Notes under the pieces: model-generated
Database searches by the model: none
What the model saw: the letters and a program-made list of their open reading frames with translations, nothing else
Told to the model about the DNA's origin: nothing
Part shown: positions 1 through 10,788 of the stretch, in pieces
Layout: each line of letters begins with the position of its first letter
Position numbering within the stretch: the stretch's first letter is position 1
From: Zerene cesonia
Taxonomy: Eukaryota > Arthropoda > Insecta > Lepidoptera > Pieridae
DNA: 64,000 nucleotides
Reading direction: 5' to 3'
NCBI RefSeq assembly: GCF_012273895.1
Contig: NC_052116.1
Span: 2,480,001 to 2,544,000 of the forward strand
Program-made: the position numbers and the translations under genes

Positions 1-841
1 TTATTGGAGTAAATAAAGCGTCCATGTACACTTGTAATGTGGAACAGAAGGGACTAAATTGTATTGACATTAGATAATGAATTATATTTGAAGTCAAAGG
101 GAATATTCTGCTCTTTCTGCCTCAACGTTATATACGAATATTATGTTAGAATTGATAAATATTAAATTTGATATTTAGATTACAAAAACTTCAAAATTTA
201 GGAGTGCATTAAAATTTTGTTTCGGATTGAACTTATCGTCCGAATACAGAGCTTCATTAAGATCTATGTTACAATTAACAATTCCGATTGTCTTGCATTG
301 GTGCACGTGCTCAAAACTCTATTCATGTCTTCCAATCTCTTATACCGTCACATGAACACACACCCTTACCGTATCACAAAAATTATTTATTTTGACACAT
401 ACCCACATCTCTTTCACACCTTCACATTCAATGCACCCGACCTTATGAAATAATTTGCCGCTAACAAATAAATAAACCTTTTTACATTTTGTTCCAATAA
501 AACATGACATGAATTATTATCGACGTGGAATAATCGATATTCTTGTTCTTGTTTCGACCTCGTTATATTATTTAAGACGAGATGCGACATGAAAAATTGT
601 ATTAATTTTACAAGCAATTTATTATTTTCGTGCCTTTATGTGTTTTGTTTTAATTAACTTTGTATGTAAGCAGTGGGGTCTAGCGATCAATTTTAAATTT
701 GATTAGTTTAACGATTGATTAAGCAACTTTACAATTAAGAGACTATAAACTAGTTACCAACGCATCTACTCATATGAATTCTAGATTATTATTAATTTTA
801 AAAGAACTATAATTTTTTGAAAATAAATCATCACTTGGGCC

Positions 842-980
842 TGTCCAAACGGGACGGGGACTGTTTCCAAACGTTCGTCTGTCACCAGGCTGTATAGCAT
901 AAACTGTAATAGTAAAATAGTTGAAATTCAGAGATAATGTAGTCCTGATCCATAATAACAAATAATAAAAATCGAAGCTA
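842..980 (-). repeat. Fragment of a 'cagcctggtgacagac' repeat family
   Basis: Read on the minus strand, this contains the phrase CAGCCTGGTGACAGAC followed by a degenerate tail with GTCCCGT. The same phrase or close variants recur at 27403-27482 (CAGCCTGGTGATAGA, then GGACAGCG) and the associated GACAGACAGACAG / GGGTCCCGTTTT motif at 49518-49620. This looks like a dispersed lepidopteran element associated with (GTCY)n-type microsatellites; the family assignment is from memory of such elements. Confidence 0.5.
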
Positions 981-1503
981 AGCAAGGGTTACCCAGTCAT
1001 AATATATTGGATCGGTGACCAAAAAAAAATCAATACTGTTTAAACATACAGTTTTTATATCAGAACATTTTTTATGATTACTTAATAAATACTTAAAATG
1101 TGTAAATGGGTAGTTTGGATGAGCGTGACCATAAAAAAAAAATCATACTAATTATATAAAGCTGAAAAATATTTTATTTTTTGACATGTATTTAGTTCCT
1201 TAGCACCACAGACTATAAGTATACGTACAACGGGTGACTCCGGGTTTATTCACAATAAATTACGTAAAAAGTAAATAATAAAACATTATTTACGTCAATG
1301 TTACAAAGTAAGTATGCAATGGCTATATAACTAGTCATTAATTCTAGATTTCATAATTATATAGGTTATGAATGGGCTAGTGGCGAGGGCTTCAATGAGC
1401 CGATAACGATAACATATGTTATTCAATGAACACTTAATTAAGTTTATCTATAGCGAGCACAAATCACTGTGATTGTTTATCGTTTAATTAGTCGATTTTA
1501 TGA

Positions 1504-1885
1504 GTTAGAAGTTACAAAAATTAGGCAATTCTAGGCAACTAGGAAGACTTAAAAATGAAGACCGTTCGCAAAGCTGTGTTGGGTAAAAATGTTTAGAAAC
1601 TTCTTTGTATTTTGTTTTAATTAGCCTAACACATAATGTTAGAAATTATAAAATTAAGCAATTCTAGACAACTAGGAAGACTTAAAAATGAAGACCGTTC
1701 GCAAAGCTGTGTTGGGTAAAAATGTTTAGAAACTTCTTTGTATTTTGTTTTAATTAGCCTAACACATAATGTTAGAAATTATAAAAATTAGGCAATTCTA
1801 GGCGACTAGGAAGACTTAAAAATTAAGACCGTTAGCATAGCTGTGTGGGGTTAAAATGTTTAGAAACTTCTTTGTATCTTGCCTC
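1504..1885. repeat. Tandem array, about 2.9 copies of a 133-134 bp unit
   Basis: The unit begins GTTAGAAnTTA and contains GGCAATTCTAGG, AGGAAGACTTAAAAAT, GACCGTTCGCAAAGCTGTG and TTTAGAAACTTCTTTGTAT. Unit starts fall at 1504, 1638 and 1771. Copies 1 and 2 are nearly identical and copy 3 is more diverged, with its 3' end fading after about 1885. No open reading frame or pol III boxes are evident. The array could be a minisatellite or an internal tandem duplication of a dispersed element. Confidence 0.85.
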
Positions 1886-2440
1886 AAATGTTAATGTTGT
1901 CTTAGTTATGTAATGGACACATTTAGGGCCGTGGTTGTCGTCATATCGGTTTGTAAGGGATTTTTATTTACCTATATGTATAATCATTATGATTTAGTAT
2001 AGTAAGAAAGATCCTTAAAAATCATACAGTAATCAAAATGCTAATATAAAATAGTTATCGAATCTACAAGCGTTGATATCAATCGATTCTATAATATGTG
2101 CAATAGGTACACTTGTAGAGGGTTATCAGAAAGTTTACTATTCAAAGACCGACATCCGTTTGTATGACTACATGTATGGAAATAGTACAATAGTTAAATA
2201 GTACCATAGTTAAATAGTTTATTATTTCATACATTTGTCCTTATATTGAAAGCATTTTTAAATTTAAATTATATTATTGATAATATTGTTTTTAGGGAAT
2301 GTGATTAATGAGCATGTAATTCAGTAATTAATATAATGAATCTTAAAAAACTGGTTTAGTTAGCCTCTATTCCAGTAATTCCAGTATTATATATGCTAGA
2401 ACTTCGAAGTATAAGTTAAAGATACAGCCATTTTTTATGT

Positions 2441-2640
2441 GATAGTGGGTACAGGTTTGATGGGTCACCTGATGGTAAGCGAACAGCATCGTTTCCGAGG
2501 CCTTACGTGACTTGCCCACGTAAAAAGTGATGAGGAACGGATTGAATAAGGAAGAAAAACATGTAAAAGGACTAGTAAGGGTATGGGAAAGGATGTGATA
2601 CTCCGGTTCCGCCTTTCACTGATCAAAACACGGTATCATT
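2441..2640 (+). repeat. Lepidopteran interspersed repeat ('cctgatggtaagcg' family)
   Basis: It contains CCTGATGGTAAGCGAACAGC and later AAAGGATGTGATACTCCGG followed by a CAAAACACGGTATCATT end. Related copies lie at 47868-48060 (GGTAAGCGATCAC, GGATGTGACCGTCCGG, CACAGTATGCTATT) and, reverse-oriented and better preserved, at 60620-60842. No coding capacity. Confidence 0.6.
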
Positions 2641-2833
2641 AACCTAATACTTCCCCGGGTAACAATATGCTTAATTAGTATTACAAAGTATTAGATTCTC
2701 TTTTACTTTCCATTAAGACATAAATAAACAAATTGTTTAGTTCCAACACTTACTGGTAATTCAATTAAAATGCTAGAAACTATGAATTTCGCCCTTTAAG
2801 GACTTGTTAAAGCTAATATATGAATCCTAGTAT

Positions 2834-3043
2834 CCTACTTCCTACATTATAAAACTATAAATTCCAAAGTTTGTAAGGATGTGTGTGCGTTTGTTGCTCT
2901 TTCACGCAAAAACTACTCAACCAATTGCAATAAAATTTGGTACGTAGACAGCTGGACAGCTGGAATAACTTATAGGCAACTTTTTATCCGATAATCCTAC
3001 GGAATACGGACATACGAGGATGAAACCGCGGGGCGCAGCTAGT
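2834..3043 (+). mobile_element. Family-A repeat copy (TTATAAATGCGAAAG...CGCAGCTAGT)
   Basis: A degenerate copy of the dominant repeat of the window, about 200 bp. It runs from the GTTTGTAAGGATGTGTGTG motif through CTCTTTCACGCAAAAACTAC and GGTACGTAGACAGCTGGAC to GGGCGCAGCTAGT. All copies are non-coding and end at an (C)TAGT. I recognise it as a very common lepidopteran element, probably non-autonomous (Lep1 / Helitron-like), but its class cannot be proved from the window. Confidence 0.8.
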
Positions 3044-4139
3044 ATAATATAAATTTATGTTCTAATTTCTCATCGTCTGAAGGAGAAGCAAAACGTTATT
3101 ATTTTAAAGATAAATTACACGATAATGGTATTGGATATAAGCAAATTGTAGGTCAGAATACTTTGCTGGTACATAAATATTAATGTAGCGAAAGATAATA
3201 ATATTATGTTTGTGTTTAATAACTATGATTATTATGTAAGGTATTTTGCAAAATATATGATAGTAATTGTTAATAAATAATATTAATTACTTAATTTACT
3301 CGCTTAAGAGGACACGAGCCAAAATCGGGTTATTCTAAATAAATAATTCTCGGCAAAAATGCAGAAAGAATTATATATAGGTACGTCAGGATATACTTAT
3401 ACTAATTTTGAAAGAATTTTAATAAAATAATGATTCAAAACTAATAGAATAGAAAAAATCACAAAGAACAACACTAAACATTTGTTTTAATAATTAAAAA
3501 GTGTGTTTACGGGCAATCATTCTGATTTAAAGGATACAGAATACTGAACATAGTAATTCAAAGTATATGATATTATAGTAACAATCAAACGATTTTGAGT
3601 ATATTGCGTATTCTTATTTTTAAGCGATGATATGTACGCATGTGTGTGCGGCCCTGTGTACCGACAGAGCCGGCCAAGACCGTTGATTGGTTGATTTTAT
3701 AACTGTGTGCGTGCATTATTTTAGCTCTTGTAATCCCTTGAAAACTTTCGTTTTATTATGGGGTATGGGTTTTAATAACATTTTGCTTATTACACATGCA
3801 TTTTGGGTGTTTCACTTTGAATAAGTAGGTAATGTTTTGCTAACCATTTGCTCCCTCATTTGCTTATTTGCTTATTTATTTCTAAGAATGATCTGATCTA
3901 CTTATGCTGAAATAGATAAGAATATATGATAGTACATAGTGTTTGATTGTTACTTTATGATAAATATCCTTTCAATATTTTTAAACGAAAAGAGATTTAG
4001 GATCGTTAGAAAATTCAAGTTTTTGTACCAACGAATTATAGCTGATAACATACTTTATATATCTCACAGAAAAAGTGTAAATTGGTTTAAATAATATACT
4101 CATTTCTACGTGTCTGTCGATGTATCAAGTGAGATGGTA

Positions 4140-4290
4140 TAAAGTCGTTTAGCAGCCATTATTTTTCACTACTCTGCTACAGGCCTATCTCGCAACCTAT
4201 ATAAATCGTGGCGTCCATCGCCTGCAGCGCTTTTGATCTGGCATCCGCTTAAGTTATGCGTCCCTGGTGCCCGGCCAGCCTTTCTGTGAT
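4140..4290 (+). promoter_or_regulatory. Possible core promoter or conserved block
   Basis: A less AT-rich block with a TATA-like motif (CTATATAAATC at about 4198) followed by GTGGCGTCCATCGCC and CTGCAGCGC. No downstream exon could be assigned, so this is a weak inference; it may instead be part of an uncharacterised repeat. Confidence 0.2.
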
Positions 4291-5275
4291 ACATGTTGTT
4301 TGTATGTGCCGATTTCATTTTGCTTTAATTAATGTTTTGTGAGTATTAAAGCTTCGGGGAGATAATTATTTGGTTATTAATTTTTTATTTAAAAAATTCT
4401 GTTCAAGTTTTTTATTGATATAATACTAATAAGTAGGGGTGTAATTATGAGATAAAGACACATAAATTATGAAATATTAAACTAATAAAATATTAATATC
4501 CACTTTAACTTAGAGCACCTTTGAATAGTATAATTAGATAGCCACTTGAATAAATCAGTTAGGTTTTATTTTAATGTTCATAATTTATATATTATTAGTC
4601 ACGTTTACACACAAAAATAACATTTTCTATTTTTTTGCTAAAACTTTGCTAAATCGATATTAGTATTAATAGTCCGCATTGTGTGCAGCCTAAGAGATAT
4701 AATATTATAGTACAATTCGACACGTAAATACATCTATAGGTGTCTACTAATAAGAGGTAATGATAACGTTCCATATACTCACTTCTCTCACTATATCTAC
4801 CTCACAATTCACATTACCTACCCAACTACTGCTATTCATTGTTATGAAAAATACATATTCCATTTGTCAGACAGTATTATGTTATCATGAGACAATAGCT
4901 AGCGCAGTTCCGCAAGGAGCAATATACTGCAGAGCGCCTTGAGACCTCAACGAGTGCAATAATTCAACAAATTGCCGAAATATAACGTTGGAATGGCCCA
5001 TAAACTTGATACATCGCACTGAAATAAGCCAATAGTTTTAATATAGGAGACTACTTGTAACATTAGATTTTATTGGTCCGAGTTTTGAGTTTATTGTAGG
5101 TATATTGCATTACGTGTTTCAAAATTGTTTATTTAAATAAAATAGGTACCTGAACATGAAAATTAGAGCAAAATTTGTATACTATATAGAAATTCATGTT
5201 TCAATGGTATACTTTAATTTTCGCCTGCTAAAAATTCCGCTTTTTCTCTATTAGAAATATACGGATTATAATTAC

Positions 5276-5566
5276 TTACTCCTGTGGCGCTGAAACCCCG
5301 AAGTGGGTCTTGGCCTCCGAGACGAGAACTCTCCATCTTTCCCGGTCCTGCGCGGTTTCTTGCCAATTGTTTGCTTTTAACACGCGCAGGTCCGCCTCAA
5401 CTCGATCGCGCCAGCGATACTTAGGTCGTCCAACCGGGCGTCGACCCGATGGTCGGCCCAAGTATGCTCTCTTTATTCCTCTTTCCTCACCCATTCGTTC
5501 TACATGACCAAGCCAACGGAGGCGTTGTGCTTTTATTTCTCCAAGTATATTTGGCTCGGTCATGAG
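5276..5566 (-). mobile_element. LINE (non-LTR retrotransposon) C-terminal ORF fragment
   Basis: The minus-strand frame of 95 codons ends in a stop. It carries the order RLRWLGHVERM, then GRRPVGRPKYRWRD, then NWQETAQDRERWR, which is the characteristic C-terminal tail after the reverse transcriptase domain in RTE-like insect LINEs. The start shown is only where the frame opens: no reverse transcriptase or endonuclease motif lies upstream, so this is a 5'-truncated, dead insertion. Its GC content is far above that of its surroundings. The clade (RTE against another) is a judgement from the tail motifs only. Confidence 0.8.
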
Positions 5567-5770
5567 TTGTTCCCCCGAGCTGGCCCTCGCAGCGTAGGGG
5601 AGCGTCCCCCGGGTGGCGGATGGGGGGATGGTCGGTAGTACAGCTTAGCTACGCTACCGGTTAAGTCCGATGGACTCGCTGACCAACGACGGGTGTGGTC
5701 CTCCAGCATTATGGGGGTTATGCGGCGGGTTAACACCCCTCCCACATAAAAACTTCTTATGTGTTATGAA
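5567..5770. repeat. GC-rich block next to the LINE tail, unknown repeat
   Basis: A GC-rich stretch with GTCCCCCGGGTGGCGGATGG, TAGCTACGCTACCGG and GGGTTAACACCCCTCCC. It abuts the 5' side of the LINE tail on the minus strand, but its frames do not continue the LINE reverse transcriptase. It may be the 5' leader of a LINE joined to its 3' end (an internally deleted copy) or a second element. It has no recognisable coding content. Confidence 0.35.
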
Positions 5771-6497
5771 ACCGAGAACGAGAAACAGAAAATCCGATCC
5801 CAAAAACGACGACTTAAGGCATGGTATAAAGGACCTACGGATTATAATTAGATTTAGGATTTTTCACTACACTAAAGCTGATTGAAAATTTAATATACGG
5901 GTAAAAGAAAATGATTCGTAAACATATAAAATTCCTATTGAAATTAGGGAATAAATATATAAAAATAATAAACAAAAATCAATTCTATTCTAGGCCTGAA
6001 GCATTTCTCTCAACAGGCTCAAATAAAACAAAGTTATCTTAACGCCGGTCATTCGAACTAAAGACGAAAGGTCAAGCAAATGACAAAGAATGTCACAGAT
6101 AATCGAGAAATTATTTCATTGACACCGCGGCGCGTTTGTTGCGTCGACGGTTAGGTACGAAACAAATTGATAATTAGGTGTGAGTTTATAAAAATACACA
6201 AATCAATAACAAAAGGACGCAAATAATTAAACGTTGAGGCGAGATGATAAAAACATCTCGTTTAATATAACAAAACAAGAGCAGTGCAAAGGTTGTCACG
6301 ATAAAACACTTGTATTAATTTGCTTCTGTTTATTCATAATCGTATTGGTCGGTTCGTTTATACCGATCGCTTCTATATGATACTAAAAGATGCACACGAG
6401 AATTAACGATGTACCTACATTAAGCAGAGACTCTGAATAGTTTTGACTGATTATGTTTTGTGAAATGAAAATTCGAAGAAATACATCTTAAAAGAAT

Positions 6498-6798
6498 TCA
6501 TCATCAGCCCATATATGTTCCTACTGCTGGGACACAGGCCTCCTATGAGGGTTCAGGCCATAATCCACCACGCTGGCCAAGTGCGGATTGGCAGATGTCA
6601 CATGTCGTCGAACTTTTGATTCTTGGACATGACGGTTTCCTCACGATGTTTTCATTCACCGTTTTAAGTAGTGGTGATGTTATCCACATGTGCAGATAAA
6701 TTGAAAAATCAATTTATTTCCTGTACGCTCGCCCGGTCTCGAACTCGATTTATCGATTTTGAAGTCCGAGGTCCTCCCCACTGAGCCACCACTGCTTG
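6498..6798 (-). mobile_element. tRNA-derived SINE, minus orientation
   Basis: Reading the minus strand from 6798, a tRNA-like head appears: box A-like TGGCTCAGTGGGGAGGACC, then box B-like GAGTTCGAGACCG. A body follows that ends in CTGTGTCCCAGCAGTAGG and GGGCTGATGATGA. The motif 'catcatcagcccatatatg' at the plus-strand left end is a frequent lepidopteran repeat signature. The heptamer AAAGAAT flanks the element at 6491-6497 and 6799-6805, a possible short target-site duplication. Confidence 0.75.
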
Positions 6799-7009
6799 AA
6801 AGAATAATACCTAATTATTCGCAATATACATAACTACTAGCTCGTTCTCTTCTGCATTTCAAATAACAATCAAGTGGCTACACGATCAAATCTTTCCTCT
6901 TTATAACATTATTTAGATTTATTGCGCTTGCAAAATACGTATATACAGTAAAAATACTTTTTATTTTCAATGTGCCTTTTCTTCCTTACAATTCGTGCTA
7001 TTTATTCAA

Positions 7010-7200
7010 TTTAATCAATCAGTTTCGTGACGATAATTGAGCAAGCGCTTTATACGCCTTAGCGTGTTTCAAAGATAGCAGGGTTATCACCGCCGTATGT
7101 CCAATAAATTAGAGTGTCTTTTATTTTTAAAGTTGCCGCCGCTGATAACATGGTTATTGAATATTAATATCGTTTTCGACGCAATTAAAAATGAGGTTGG
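7010..7200. promoter_or_regulatory. Candidate conserved non-coding block
   Basis: A less AT-rich stretch with GATA-type cores (GATAGC, CTGATAACATGG), a CCAATAAATTAG homeodomain-like site and GTTGCCGCCGCTGATAA. No open frame or repeat family explains it. Weak inference. Confidence 0.2.
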
Positions 7201-8032
7201 ATAAGTTTTCTAGACCGCGATAAGGATTCTTATTTTATATTTTGTCTATTCCGAATTCATGTTAATAATCCATTCGGTCTGATTTTGAACTCTGGTATAT
7301 AGCTACAATATAAAAATTTTCTTCAGAAGCAATAGCTACTTTCGGCCCCGTTTTTCAATCGTTATTTCTCAATTTAGCACTTGTTTTAATACTGGTTACT
7401 AGTTTACTTTACTAGTACTTATTTTTAATACTGAATATATTTATATTCTTGCATAATATTACAAATTATATTATAAATGAACTTATTTCATCATATTTGC
7501 TCCATTAAACCTAATATAACTATTCATATGAACTATTTGATAAAGTTTCTCTGTAAATATCGATACCATAGAGTTTAGACGTATCTTACAAACAAATTTA
7601 AATAGCATGATGTACTTGGTAAGCCAGCACTTGCACACCCTTAAAGGTGTTTAAGCGAATACGAAACAAGAAAATATAACACTCCTTTCGTAAAATAATG
7701 AAAACAGATATCAAGTACCTACTAAATTATACATACGACTCGCTGCAAAGCGAAGCATAAGGCACAGACTGCATACAGCTAAACACGACATACTCGTTTC
7801 TAGTGATTTGTGGTCCTAGTTATTCTCTATTGTTAGATCCAGCGAGGACAGTATTAATGCCACTCTTGAATTGTCTACAAAGATGGTACAAAGCCACAAA
7901 GCAATGAGGTGCTTTATGATTTGTGTGGATTAGAATAACTACATGGTATAATTTGTAGTTAAACTTTAACGAGCGAAGCTTTTGAGTGGGCTAACAAGAG
8001 ATATTTCTTTGGAGAAGAGTCCACGAACTAAT

Positions 8033-8243
8033 CCTACTATCCTATCCTACTTATTATAAATGCGAAAGTTTGTAAGGATGTGTGTCTGTTTGTTGCTCTT
8101 TCACGCATAAACTACTGAACCGATTGCAATGAAATTTGGTACGTAGATAGCTGGATAACTGGAATAACATATAGGCTACTTTTTATCCCAATTTTCCTAC
8201 GGGATAAGGACTTACGCGGGTGAAACCGCGGGGAACAGCTAGT
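8033..8243 (+). mobile_element. Family-A repeat copy
   Basis: Full-length copy from CTACTTATTATAAATGCGAAAG to GGGGAACAGCTAGT; the usual GCGCAGC before the terminal TAGT is altered to GAACAGC. Confidence 0.85.
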
Positions 8244-10742
8244 AATTAATAAGTAGAAAAAGTTATAATGTTTTTTTGTCGAAAAATGTCGAAATGTCGA
8301 AAAGAAAAATGATAAAAATGGCTACTATATACTATACAAGGATCAATGTGTACCGAAGAAAGCAAGCCCAGTCTTAAATGGTAAAATTCTCATCATCATC
8401 TGCAGGTTGTAGTTTTTCATGATGTGAATACTCGGATACATTGCTCTTTGCAGTGAGGCGGAACATCGCGACTTCGTTGCCAACATAAATCAGCCCTGAT
8501 TTATTTTTATTCGGTTGGCACTACTGAGCTTCTGCATATGAATGTCCTTTGCCTACAGTGTGTACATTTTTGTTTTGTTTGCTCCTTAAAGTTTTTCAAA
8601 CATGTTATATTTTAAATTAACATTCGAAGGGAGCCTTGGTAACATATTATAGTTTTAAACTAATAACAGTCAGTAAAATAATTATCACAAGTTATTTTAC
8701 ATGTTCCAATTTTGAATAATTGTGTAAGAAACCCATCCAATGGAGGTTTTTCCCATTTTTTGAATAAAAAGGTTAAATTTCATATTTCGAATTCCGGAAA
8801 GTATATTGTACTGAAAGTTTGTAAATATTTTTAATCTTTTTGCATCTTTTTGCAGCTATAGAGAAGCAAAAGCATGCCTGATAGGTATATTATAATGTAA
8901 ATTCATTCATGCGAAATAAGGCTTTGTAAAATCAAATTAAATGTCTGCATTATTATCTGGAACGGTGACAAAAATATACAATACATCGTTAAATCATTTT
9001 ACTAGAGCAAATCAACTTTATTGATATTCATTGCCTCGCCGTCTGAACACTGCAATATTGTTTACACAAAATGGATGTTCGAAATGAAGGATCGATTTAC
9101 GATGACAACTAAAATTGTAATGCGAAACGCGCCTCTCCTTCGACCTTTCGTCCTCTTCCTAGTTCGTCCGGAAATTGAACTTCGGATACCCGCTTGACCC
9201 GGATCTATCTTGCAAATGACAGCTGTCAAAATCTCACCCGCCATTACTGGGTGATTTTATTGTTTTCTTTTCAGACAGGTTTATGTAAAATGTTTGTATC
9301 AAATTTAACACAGTTCTGTATAATTTTTAACATTGTTAAAAGTATTCTTACTTAAAAAAAATAGATATTGTATTATTGTTTCATGATTAATTACTTTTCC
9401 ATAAAAAGCAACCTAACCTAAATCTTATCTCGCTCGTTCAATTTCCTCAATAATCCAAACCACAACACTGTATCTTTATAAGCCATAAAATAATAGCTAT
9501 AAGATTCAATTCATGACCCGTGAGGTCAAAAGCGATCAAACAAGATAAGGCTATAGTTTTGACGTTAGAAATGTACCAGAGCCGCGGCTATCACGACTTG
9601 GAGATATTACCAATAAATTCTTCTATATTTCCCTGTAAGATAACACTCAATGATGGAGCATGACCGTGTGCGAATTAAGCTACGAACTTATGAAGGCGTT
9701 TTGCTTTGTCCATGGGATTTGAAATGATTTGTGTTTGTGATGTGAAATAATTAATTTTTCGATATATTGGAGAAATATTTAATTTATCCATCCATTTTCC
9801 AACCATCACTTTTAACGTTAATCGCAGTTAAACTAATTTCAATTATATTTAAAATGTTCCCTAGCTTAATCTAAAAGATCAGTCCGATTATACAATTGGC
9901 TAGTTATATTGTTAATACAGTCTTAAAAGTAAATAAAAAAAATAATCACAAAATTAAATACATATACAACAACACCCGAGTACCTCTTATTGTTTTTAAA
10001 TTATAAAGCACCAAAACAACGTTAAACCACAAACGTCCCACATCAATTATCCGCGATCTCACTTCTCACGATAAAGTGATAGTTATAATAACGAGATCAA
10101 TAAATAACCAAAGTACCAGTTCCATAGTTAGCGTTCGTGGCTGTAATGAAGACATAGTGGGCCACGCCCCCCCTAAGCGGGTAATAGAGTCATTATGGTG
10201 CGCGCGCGCATGCTCGCCCGATATCTCAGATCGGCTCGATACAGCCTCAGGTACTTCGAAATAGACGATTTTTCATCCGATAAACTGCTAGACTTGAAAC
10301 TTTAAATCGTAAGGGCTCGAAGCTGATGGTAGATCGTGGAGATGGTTAATGTTTATCATTATTTAGTGGTTATCCTTATTAAGTGAAACTTATTTAAAAA
10401 ATATACTAATATTTAAAGTTGAAAAAGCTCTATTGATACATATAACAGTTGCAGTGAAATTACATTAAATATAACTTTACAGAAAAAAAAAATGTTTCCA
10501 TTACCAGGAATTAAATGTGAAAAGAGGTCCTTAACCTATTTTCTTTCTTTTTTATTTAATTTCTCCATTCTTCATTTCAACAGCTGTCATTGTCCTTGTT
10601 CACTCGTTCATCTGTAGTGCAATCATTTGATAGATTGAAATTGTTTTAATAAAAAAATCTATTAATTAAGGAATTATTTCACTAAGACTTAATATTACCG
10701 TGAATAATAAATATATATTACAATAACAGACATTAATTGAAA

Positions 10743-10788
10743 ATGACACGGCGCCGATTGAAGCACGATAAAAAAACAAAACTAGAAG
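10743..10788 (+). CDS. V-ATPase e-like, coding exon 1
   Basis: A 46-nt exon reading MTRRRLKHDKKTKLE plus one base, with the donor at 10789 (GTAATC). It was found because its phase and frame extend exon 2 (11568) without a stop. Because it is short and low-complexity, it is the least certain exon of the gene. Confidence 0.75.

Larger units (their letters stand above)
1..10742. other. Intergenic, repeat-rich region without a recognised gene
   Basis: No splice-consistent coding exon was found on either strand. The short open frames show no family motifs and AT-rich codons. The identifiable content is a tandem array (1504-1885), a LINE 3' tail (5276-5566), SINE-like and other repeats (842-980, 2441-2640, 2834-3043, 6498-6798, 8033-8243) and a few less AT-rich blocks (4140-4290, 7010-7200) that could be regulatory. 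An upstream gene with very short exons could have been missed. Confidence 0.6.

Noticed and set aside
9062..9244. Minus frame beginning ATGGCGGGTGAGATTTTG
   Set aside because: It looked like a first exon with an early GTGAG donor, but no downstream exon on that strand could be joined. The TGACAGCTGTCA palindrome inside suggests a repeat or regulatory site instead.
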